Of a stretch of 13,228 bases of DNA, positions 6,905-13,228 are shown piece after piece (the stretch's first letter is position 1; each line of letters starts with the position of its first letter). The DNA is taken from the NCBI GenBank assembly GCA_039714715.1, contig JBDLIU010000112.1, positions 1 through 13,228 of the forward strand, read 5' to 3'. Source of the stretch: S012-113 sp039714715. GTDB lineage: Bacteria > Bacteroidota > Bacteroidia > Cytophagales > Cyclobacteriaceae. The position numbers were made by a program, and so were the translations under genes. The notes under the pieces are model-generated. The model was given only the letters and a program-made list of their open reading frames with translations, was not told where the DNA came from and ran no database searches.

Positions 6905-7036
6905 ATGAAAAAGTTCTTATGTTTAACAGTACAGGTTAAAGGGTCAACCTTTTGTGTAGAACTTAATGAAAAGACATATCAACCAAATATAGTTCCGCAA
7001 GCAGGAGCTACTAACGTTTTCAAGAATTTAAAGTAA
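6905..7036 (+). CDS. Unassigned 43-codon ORF upstream of the glycosidase operon
   Basis: ATG 6905 to TAA 7036 encodes 43 residues beginning MKKFLCLTVQVKG and ending VPQAGATNVFKNLK. The MKKFLCLT start resembles the beginning of an export signal, but no hydrophobic core long enough for a signal peptide follows and no family is recognised. It ends 28 bases before the GH30 start, so it may be a short leader gene or the stitched remains of a deleted gene, possibly part of a lost transport pair. It could also be chance. Confidence 0.25.
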   Translation: MKKFLCLTVQVKGSTFCVELNEKTYQPNIVPQAGATNVFKNLK

Positions 7037-7064
7037 AGTTATCATCTCAAACCATAGTTATCAA

Positions 7065-8513
7065 ATGAAAAAAGTCATAGCCAGCCTAATACTGATTATA
7101 CTCTATAGTTGTTCAAGTGAAATAATAAAAGTTGATGAAAAAACTTCATTCAAGCCACAATCAGCAATTGTGGTTTCTACTGTAAAAGATACAGACCTAA
7201 GATTATCAATTACAGATACTCTTTCCTTTGAATATTCTGACCAACCCCTGGAAACAGAGCTTTCAATCTTTGTAAACCCCAATAAAACTTTCCAGGAATT
7301 TATGGGTATTGGTGGTGCAATTACAGATGCAACAGCAGAAACCTTTGCCAAGCTGTCTGCAGAAAATCAGGAAGAATTACTCAATGCTTACTTCACTCCG
7401 GAAGGTATTAACTACTCATTAATCAGAACACCAATACATAGTTGTGATTTTAGTTCTGGATCTTACACTTATATTGAAGAAGGAGATAAAGAGCTAAATA
7501 CCTTCAGTATTGAGCATGACCTTCAGTTTAAAATTCCAATGATCAAAAGAGCTATTGAAAAAGCAGGAGGGACCCTGCTTACCTACGCAAGCCCATGGTC
7601 ACCGCCAGCATTTATGAAATCCAACAATAATATGCTACAGGGTGGTTCTCTACTACCTGAGTATTATGATGCCTGGGCACTCTATTACACAAAGTTTATT
7701 AAAGAATACGAAGCTTTGGATATACCTATCTGGGGAATTACTATCCAGAATGAACCTATGGCTACACAAAGGTGGGAATCATGTATTTATACCGCTGAAG
7801 AAGAAAGGGATTTTCTTAAGAACAGCCTGGGTCCAACACTGGAAAAAGAAGGATTAGGTGATAAAAAGATTATTGTTTGGGATCATAATCGTGACCTGAT
7901 AACAAACAGAGCCAATACAATTCTCGATGACCCCGAAGCATCTAAATATGTCTGGGGCGTTGGCTTCCATTGGTATGAGACCTGGACTGGCAGTGAGCCG
8001 AATTTCGAGAACCTGAGAAGGGTTAAAGAATCATACCCTGACAAAGAATTGATATTTACTGAAGGGTGTAATGAAAGCTTTGATCCGGAGAAATATGAGT
8101 ACTGGCCAAATGCTGAAAGGTATGGTAAATCTATGATCAATGATTTCAACCGGGGTACAGCCGGTTGGACCGATTGGAATATTCTCCTGGATGAGACCGG
8201 AGGGCCGAATCATGTCCAAAACTTATGTTTTGCACCGGTGCATGGCGATACCCAGAGTGGGCAGGTTATTTACACCCCATCATATTACTATATCGGTCAT
8301 TTTTCGAAGTATGTTAGGCCTGATGCAAAGAGAGTAAGTACGGTGGTTAGCAGAACCTTTTTAATGGCAACTACCTGGGTAAATGAAGACGGCAGCTATG
8401 CCACTGTAGTAATGAACGATACTGAAGAAGAGATATCTTATCAGTTGATTGTTGAGGGTAAAGAAATTAAACTGAGTATGCCTGCTCGAGCTATGCAAAC
8501 CATTTTATACTGA
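7065..8513 (+). CDS. GH30 family glycoside hydrolase lipoprotein (beta-1,6-glucanase / glucosylceramidase-like)
   Basis: This is a 482-residue retaining glycosidase. The signal MKKVIASLILIILYSC is lipoprotein-like, with Cys16 as the anchor. The (beta/alpha)8 domain runs from about 75 to 415 and a short beta domain closes the protein. It follows human GBA1 closely in key places: FMGIGGAITDA (79-89), LIRTPIHSCDFS (119-130), TYASPWSPPAFMK (173-185), the acid/base Glu230 in TIQNEP, GVGFHWYE (298-305), the nucleophile Glu333 in LIFTEGCNE, GWTDWNILLDETGGPN (367-382) and IGHFSKYVRP (410-419). All catalytic residues are intact. GH30 enzymes of this shape in Bacteroidota glucan loci usually act on beta-1,6-linked glucose; exact linkage is not readable. 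It heads an operon with a GH3 enzyme 7 bases downstream. No Shine-Dalgarno sequence is visible. Confidence 0.9.
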   Translation: MKKVIASLILIILYSCSSEIIKVDEKTSFKPQSAIVVSTVKDTDLRLSITDTLSFEYSDQPLETELSIFVNPNKTFQEFMGIGGAITDATAETFAKLSAENQEELLNAYFTPEGINYSLIRTPIHSCDFSSGSYTYIEEGDKELNTFSIEHDLQFKIPMIKRAIEKAGGTLLTYASPWSPPAFMKSNNNMLQGGSLLPEYYDAWALYYTKFIKEYEALDIPIWGITIQNEPMATQRWESCIYTAEEERDFLKNSLGPTLEKEGLGDKKIIVWDHNRDLITNRANTILDDPEASKYVWGVGFHWYETWTGSEPNFENLRRVKESYPDKELIFTEGCNESFDPEKYEYWPNAERYGKSMINDFNRGTAGWTDWNILLDETGGPNHVQNLCFAPVHGDTQSGQVIYTPSYYYIGHFSKYVRPDAKRVSTVVSRTFLMATTWVNEDGSYATVVMNDTEEEISYQLIVEGKEIKLSMPARAMQTILY

Positions 8514-8520
8514 ATGTAAT

Positions 8521-10362
8521 ATGATCACAAATAAATTACCTAAGCTTTTGTCTCGATCATTTGGTATTTTAATCACCGCAATAGTATTTATAAGCTTTTA
8601 CGGGTGTAACAAAAAAGATTCATTTAATAGTGAACCTGAGAATGCCGCTGAGATAGAAGTAAAAGTGGAAACTCTTTTATCACAGATGACGCTTGAAGAA
8701 AAGATTGGTCAGATGTCACAAGTGAGGCATTTTAGTGACATTGCTCCCGGAGATGTTAAAAACAAGTACATCGGATCTGTGATCCATACTGATGGCCCAA
8801 CACCTGGTGAAATGGCCGAAGATTGGCAAAATAGATTTAGAGAGCTGCAGGATGAGGCCTTATCAACAAAGTTGGGTATTCCACTGCTATTTGGAGTTGA
8901 CGCTGTTCATGGTCAGAATACATTTAATGGAGCCACAATCTTCCCCCATAATATTGGGATGGGGGCCACTAATAATCCTGATCTGGTTAAAAGAGCTGCC
9001 GAAATAACTGCTATTGAAGCACAAGCAACGGGTTTTAATTGGACTTTTTCACCATGCATAGCAATTCCTTATAATGAAAGGTGGGGAAGGGTATATGAAG
9101 CTTTTTCAGAGTCAACTAGTTTGACGCAAAAAATGGTTAAAGCTTCTATTCAAGGTCATCAGGGAGAGTTATCAGACTCAAAAACGGTAATGGCAACTGT
9201 TAAACACTATATTGCCGATGGCTCTACAGATTTTGGAATAGAGGGAGGAAACTCTTCTCAAACAATTCAAGAGGTGCTTGAAAGACTGTTGCCTCCATAT
9301 CGAGATGCAGTAAATGAAGGTGTTGGTGCTGTAATGGTATCATTCAATACTTTACTAGGCCTGCCAATGCATGCCCATAAAGAACTTATTACAGACACTT
9401 TAAAAAACGTTTTGGGATTTGATGGTATTATTCTGACTGACTGGAAAGGATATTCGAGATTTGGAGAGGAAGAGATAATCAATGCGGGTGTCGATATGGT
9501 AATGGCTGTAGATGGCGACCTTGATTTCTTTCAGAAGGATTTAACAAGTGCTGTTGAAAATGGAATAGTATCTCCTGAGAGAATCGATGATGCAGTAAGA
9601 AGAATATTGAGACAGAAATTCAGATTAAACCTGTTCAATAACCCATATTCAGACACGAGCTTGATTTCTCTCGTGGGTAGCCCTGACCATAGAGACATTG
9701 CTCGGCAAGCGGTAAGAGAATCATTAGTTTTGCTAAAGAATAAGGATAACACCTTACCAATTCAAGCAGGGAGGAATAAAATTGTTGTGGTGGGTGAGCA
9801 TGCCAATAGTACAGGACTTCAATCAGGGGGGTGGACAATACACTGGCAGGGAACAGGTATAAACTATAAGGGAGGAACAACAATTTTGGACGGAATTAAA
9901 GAGCACTCTAAAGGGGAGGTTGTTTATGATTCATTGGCTACACTGAAAGTTGATGATGCTGATGTAGCAATTATTGTGGTTGGAGAAACCCCTTATGCCG
10001 AATTTATGGGTGATATTAGGAATGATTCAAGTAAGTATCAGCTTACGCTAACAGACAGCCATATTGAGTATATTAACTCTTATGCAGATAAGGTCGAAAA
10101 GTTGGTCATCATATTAGTGTCAGGAAGACCATTAGTTACAACAAAACAAATTAAACAATCAGATGCATTTGTAGCTGCATGGTTGCCCGGATCAGAAGGA
10201 GATGGAATTGCAGAAGTACTCTTTGGTAATTATAATTTTACGGGAAAACTTCCACACTCCTGGCCCGAATCTGTAGAAGATTTTAACGGGAAATATGGGC
10301 CCAATTGCTGGGAATCATCAATAATACCACTTTTTGAATATGGTTTTGGATTAAGTTATTGA
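8521..10362 (+). CDS. GH3 family beta-glucosidase lipoprotein (ExoI-like)
   Basis: This is a 613-residue exo-acting enzyme that should release glucose from beta-gluco-oligosaccharides. The N-terminus has a longish lipoprotein signal ending FISFYGC (Cys29). The GH3 barrel spans about 50-370 and the C-terminal alpha/beta sandwich about 395-613. Motifs match the barley ExoI branch: GVDAVHGQN (125-133), GATIFPHNIGMGAT (137-150), SPCIAIPYNERWGRVYE (177-193) and KHYIADGSTDFG (228-239). The nucleophile is Asp307 in GIILTDWKG. The likely acid/base is Glu494 in VVGETPYAEFMGD, matching ExoI Glu491. The sequence ends at FEYGFGLSY, so there is no fibronectin-like third domain, which is normal for this branch. 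Stop TGA lies 5 bases before the next ATG. ExoI-type GH3 enzymes tolerate beta-1,2/1,3/1,4/1,6 links, which suits processing of branched glucan fragments. Confidence 0.92.
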   Translation: MITNKLPKLLSRSFGILITAIVFISFYGCNKKDSFNSEPENAAEIEVKVETLLSQMTLEEKIGQMSQVRHFSDIAPGDVKNKYIGSVIHTDGPTPGEMAEDWQNRFRELQDEALSTKLGIPLLFGVDAVHGQNTFNGATIFPHNIGMGATNNPDLVKRAAEITAIEAQATGFNWTFSPCIAIPYNERWGRVYEAFSESTSLTQKMVKASIQGHQGELSDSKTVMATVKHYIADGSTDFGIEGGNSSQTIQEVLERLLPPYRDAVNEGVGAVMVSFNTLLGLPMHAHKELITDTLKNVLGFDGIILTDWKGYSRFGEEEIINAGVDMVMAVDGDLDFFQKDLTSAVENGIVSPERIDDAVRRILRQKFRLNLFNNPYSDTSLISLVGSPDHRDIARQAVRESLVLLKNKDNTLPIQAGRNKIVVVGEHANSTGLQSGGWTIHWQGTGINYKGGTTILDGIKEHSKGEVVYDSLATLKVDDADVAIIVVGETPYAEFMGDIRNDSSKYQLTLTDSHIEYINSYADKVEKLVIILVSGRPLVTTKQIKQSDAFVAAWLPGSEGDGIAEVLFGNYNFTGKLPHSWPESVEDFNGKYGPNCWESSIIPLFEYGFGLSY

Positions 10363-10367
10363 ATTAC

Positions 10368-13058
10368 ATGAAAAATATATTTACGTTATTTATTTTGATA
10401 CTACCCTTAATGTCTTTTTCGCAGAGACTTCAAACACAGGGAAAAACAATCATAGATTCTGAAGGGAATGAGGTTATCCTGAGAGGTATTGGCCTCGGAG
10501 GTTGGATGCTGATGGAAGGGTACATGATGCAGTCATCAGATGTAGCTGACACACAGCATGAGTTTAAAGACAAGTTAATTGAGTTGATGGGAGAAGAAAA
10601 AACAAATGAGTTTTTTGATGCCTGGCTTGCCAACCATGTTACAAAAAGGGATATTGATTCATTAGCTGCCTGGGGCTTTAATAGTGTGAGACTTCCTATG
10701 CATTATAACTTATATACGCTTCCTATTGAAGATGAACCTGTTTTAGGTGAGAATACCTGGCTAACAACAGGATTTGATCTTACAGACAGTCTTTTGTCCT
10801 GGTGCAAAGAAAATTCGATTTACCTGATCCTTGACCTTCATGGTGCTCCGGGTGGGCAAGGGGCTAATGCAGCAATTTCTGATTACGATCCTACTAAACC
10901 ATCATTGTGGGAAAGCAAGGATAACAGGGATAAGACAGTTGCTCTATGGAAAAAATTAGCGGAGCGATATAAAGATGAAGACTGGATAGGAGGTTATGAC
11001 CTTATCAATGAAACCAACTGGACCCTTCCAGGTAATGCAATGCTCTTAGCATTACATAAAGAAATAACTGATAGCATCAGGGCGGTTGGAGATAATCATA
11101 TAGTTTTTATCGAAGGGAATAGCTGGGCAAATGACTTTACAGGTTTAACACCTCCATGGGATGATAATATGGTTTACAGTTTTCATAAATACTGGAGCTT
11201 CAACGATATTGGTTCTATCCAGTGGGTGTTGGATATGAGAGAAGAACACGATGTTCCTTTGTGGATGGGAGAAGGAGGGGAGAACTCAAATGTTTGGTTT
11301 ACTGATGCTATTTCATTGTTTGAAAGCCAGGGAATTGGATGGTCGTGGTGGCCTATGAAAAGAGTAGAAACAATAGTAGGTCCTTATTCCATCAAATTTA
11401 CAGATGGATATAAGAACATCCTCAGATATTGGAGAGGTGAAGTTGCTAAACCATCTGAAGAAGATGCATTTGCTGCTATGATGGAACTCGCTACTAATTC
11501 AGCAAGCGAAAACTGCGATTACCAAAAGGATGTGCATGATGCTATGATCAGGCAACCGCATACTGATGATACTAAGCCATACAATAATCATAGTATTCCC
11601 GGAACAATTCCTATGTCGGATTTCGATTTAGGCAAAAATGGATTTGCCTACTATGATGTTGATGTTGCCAATTATTCTATGGCAACCGGAAGCTTTCAAG
11701 CCTGGAATTCAGGTTGGATCTATAGAAATGATGGAGTAGATATTGAAAAGAATAATGATACTGACTACGGCAATGGATATAATGTTGGTTTTGTAAATAA
11801 AGGCGAATGGTTGAACTATACTGTTAATATTGCAGAGACGGGATTATATGATTTGGAGGCAAGAATTGCATCACAATCCAGTGGAGGCGAATTCCATTTA
11901 GCTTTAGATGGTGAAGACATTACATCAGTTCAGTCAGTAACAGGAACATCTAGCTGGACTAACTTTCAAACCCATGAGGTCAAGGATATTCTGTTGGAAC
12001 AAGGTATCCATACAATTACTTTCCATGTAGATAATAACACTGCTTTTAATATAGGCAGCATAAAATTTATTAAGTCGAGTAATACAGAAACCATACCGTT
12101 TAAAGCGCTTAATGCTCACACTGGGAAAACAGAGATGTCGATAGACCTGGTGGCAAATTATCAATTTATGGGTGAATTGCCAGCTGGCATTGAAAATGAC
12201 TTTACGGTGACAAGCAATGGCAATGCGATTAATGTTTTATTGGTAGATTATATTGTTGAGAATCCAAGAACTATAGTATTAAACCTGGAAGAAGGGTTGT
12301 TATACACGAACAATGTTAAGGTTAGCTACAGCGGATCATCAATTCTTTCAATCAATGATGCACCTCTTGAGTCTTTTACCGACTTAGAGGTTTTAAACGA
12401 GTTGGATGCAAGATATACATTACCTGGCAAGCTTCAGGCTGAGAATTATTTTGAAATGAGTGGTTTACAAACTGAAGAGTGTACTGATGCCGGAGCCGGT
12501 TTAAATATTGGTTATACTGATACCGGAGATTATGCTGATTACTATGTAAACATTGAAGAAGAGGGAGACTATAATATTAATTTCAGGGTTGCTGCCCAAT
12601 CATCAAGAGGTAGTATTGGATTATATATATTAAATGGCGAAATCGAAGAAGAAATAATAACAACACAACTACCTGTTACGGGAGGATGGCAAAATTGGGA
12701 ATCACATGCTGATATAGGTTATTTACCGAAAGGCTTTCACACGCTAAGACTTAAAGTTATCTCAAGAGGATTCAACCTAAACTGGATAGAATTTGAAAAT
12801 AAGATTACAGGAATTGAAGATGTTGATCAAGCTGAGATTGCATTCTACCCGAATCCTGCAAGTGATTATATTCAGGTATTAAACAAAGATTACACATTCT
12901 ATCAAATCACTAATATCCAGGGGCAATTAATACTTTCTGGTAATATTAATGCTGATAGGAGGGTGGCATTGAAAAGTTTAAAGCCGGGTCAATATATTGT
13001 CACACTCATTAATGACCAGGCCAATCGATCCTTAAGGCAAAAAATGATTGTTAGGTAG
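10368..13058 (+). CDS. T9SS-secreted GH5 glucanase with two CBM6-like domains
   Basis: This 896-residue secreted enzyme has a signal peptide (MKNIFTLFILILPLMSFSQ). The GH5 barrel covers about 22-365. It carries GIGLGGWMLMEGYM (41-54), NSVRLPMHYN (105-114), LILDLHGAPGGQG (154-166), the acid/base Glu215 in DLINETNW, HKYW (273-276), the nucleophile Glu302 in WMGEGGEN and GWSWWPMKR (324-332). A first CBM6-like domain lies at about 410-570 (NDGVDIE, YNVGFVNKGEWLNYTVNI). An Ig/SwmB-like stretch follows at about 575-680. A clearer CBM6 sits at about 685-810 (LQAENYFEMSG, NIGYTDTGDYADYYVN). The type A sorting domain (about 823-896: FYPNPASDYIQV, GQYIVTLI) directs export by the type IX system. The start is ATG 10368; an in-frame TTG at 10359 overlapping the GH3 stop would add only MNY. 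Relatives are called exo- or endo-beta-1,3-glucanases. The acid/base motif is NET rather than the usual NEP. Confidence 0.9.
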   Translation: MKNIFTLFILILPLMSFSQRLQTQGKTIIDSEGNEVILRGIGLGGWMLMEGYMMQSSDVADTQHEFKDKLIELMGEEKTNEFFDAWLANHVTKRDIDSLAAWGFNSVRLPMHYNLYTLPIEDEPVLGENTWLTTGFDLTDSLLSWCKENSIYLILDLHGAPGGQGANAAISDYDPTKPSLWESKDNRDKTVALWKKLAERYKDEDWIGGYDLINETNWTLPGNAMLLALHKEITDSIRAVGDNHIVFIEGNSWANDFTGLTPPWDDNMVYSFHKYWSFNDIGSIQWVLDMREEHDVPLWMGEGGENSNVWFTDAISLFESQGIGWSWWPMKRVETIVGPYSIKFTDGYKNILRYWRGEVAKPSEEDAFAAMMELATNSASENCDYQKDVHDAMIRQPHTDDTKPYNNHSIPGTIPMSDFDLGKNGFAYYDVDVANYSMATGSFQAWNSGWIYRNDGVDIEKNNDTDYGNGYNVGFVNKGEWLNYTVNIAETGLYDLEARIASQSSGGEFHLALDGEDITSVQSVTGTSSWTNFQTHEVKDILLEQGIHTITFHVDNNTAFNIGSIKFIKSSNTETIPFKALNAHTGKTEMSIDLVANYQFMGELPAGIENDFTVTSNGNAINVLLVDYIVENPRTIVLNLEEGLLYTNNVKVSYSGSSILSINDAPLESFTDLEVLNELDARYTLPGKLQAENYFEMSGLQTEECTDAGAGLNIGYTDTGDYADYYVNIEEEGDYNINFRVAAQSSRGSIGLYILNGEIEEEIITTQLPVTGGWQNWESHADIGYLPKGFHTLRLKVISRGFNLNWIEFENKITGIEDVDQAEIAFYPNPASDYIQVLNKDYTFYQITNIQGQLILSGNINADRRVALKSLKPGQYIVTLINDQANRSLRQKMIVR

Positions 13059-13098
13059 AGGAATTAAAAGTTCTCAATTAGTATTTGTTTTTATCTAC

Positions 13099-13150
13099 TT
13101 ATTTAGGCAGACCTAAATTTTATTTTAGAGTAGCCTAAATAAATTTTTGA
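13099..13150 (+). terminator. Long interrupted hairpin after the glycosidase operon
   Basis: TTATTTAGGC (13099-13108) pairs with GCCTAAATAA (13133-13142). Inside, CTAAA (13113-13117) pairs with TTTAG (13124-13128) across a six-base loop, separated from the outer stem by a symmetric four-by-four internal loop. ATTTTTGAG follows. A competing short hairpin, ATTTAGG (13101-13107) with CCTAAAT (13112-13118) and a CAGA loop followed by TTTATTTT, uses the same left arm. Either form could end transcription about 40-90 bases after the stop codon. Confidence 0.55.
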
Positions 13151-13214
13151 GTATAAAACGCGAATTAATAATTCTATCTAACCTATAAATTTCCGATTTT
13201 TGCACTTTCTTACT

Positions 13215-13228
13215 GCGCTCGTAGTTCA
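13215..13228 (+). tRNA. 5' end of a tRNA gene cut by the window edge (possibly tRNA-Arg)
   Basis: The last 14 bases fit the start of a tRNA: a seven-base acceptor arm GCGCTCG (13215-13221), then T8 and A9, then GTTC as the 5' D-stem and A14. The sequence resembles the beginning of bacterial tRNA-Arg genes. Upstream GATTTTTG (13195-13202) is one base from the -7 consensus and would place transcription a few bases before position 13215. The call rests on 14 bases only, and the anticodon is outside the window. Confidence 0.45.

Noticed and set aside
10359..10367. TTG 10359 as the GH5 start
   Set aside because: It only adds MNY ahead of a normal signal peptide that begins at ATG 10368, and overlaps the GH3 stop codon.
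6045..13140. Ten-base word TAGCCTAAAT at both 6045-6054 and 13131-13140, bracketing the glucan locus
   Set aside because: It is tempting as a target-site duplication, but many identical 10-mers are expected by chance in 13 kb of AT-rich DNA. The match does not extend further, and the right copy is explained by the hairpin.
1..13228. CRISPR array, insertion sequence, phage or toxin-antitoxin system
   Set aside because: No regularly spaced repeats, transposase, integrase, or recognisable toxin/antitoxin pair was found on either strand.

Overview
The window looks like chromosomal DNA from a Bacteroidota bacterium, probably of the Cytophagales/Flammeovirgaceae type. Four things support this. The last gene ends in a type IX secretion (T9SS) type A sorting domain, a system confined to this phylum. 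The best promoter candidates match the Bacteroidota -7 consensus TAnnTTTG. A gene relic resembles the periplasmic-propeller/LuxR regulators typical of the phylum. The DNA is AT-rich, with few Shine-Dalgarno sequences and several TTG starts. The species cannot be named from sequence reading alone.

Region 1 (1-3680, minus strand) is a compact menaquinone operon read in the order menI, menF, menD, menB. Genes overlap by 8 or 10 bases or abut exactly. Together they make isochorismate, SEPHCHC and DHNA-CoA, and then hydrolyse DHNA-CoA. menB runs off the left edge. Region 2 (3681-4346) is a short divergent promoter region followed by a histidine-phosphatase gene. Two opposed -7 boxes share one perfect inverted repeat there. 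Region 3 (4386-6031) holds two translationally coupled lipoprotein genes: a TlpA-like thioredoxin and a sialidase-like beta-propeller with a CDCC cysteine cluster. They look like a redox pair at the cell envelope.

Region 4 (6032-7064) is a gene-poor kilobase. It contains the collapsed remains, on the minus strand, of a large propeller/LuxR sensor-regulator: signal peptide and first propeller residues fused to the DNA-binding C-terminus, with two in-frame stops. It also contains a direct repeat and an unassigned 43-codon ORF. Region 5 (7065-13058, plus strand) is a tight three-gene beta-glucan operon: a GH30 lipoprotein, a GH3 lipoprotein, and a T9SS-exported GH5 with two CBM6-like domains. 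The plausible flow is extracellular attack by the GH5 enzyme on a laminarin-like or fungal beta-glucan, with debranching and glucose release by the lipoprotein GH30 and GH3. No SusC/SusD transporter pair is present, and the regulator is dead, so this looks like an eroded or minimal polysaccharide utilisation locus. The operon ends at a long interrupted hairpin, and the last 14 bases look like the 5' end of a tRNA gene.

No CRISPR array, insertion sequence, rRNA or phage gene was seen.
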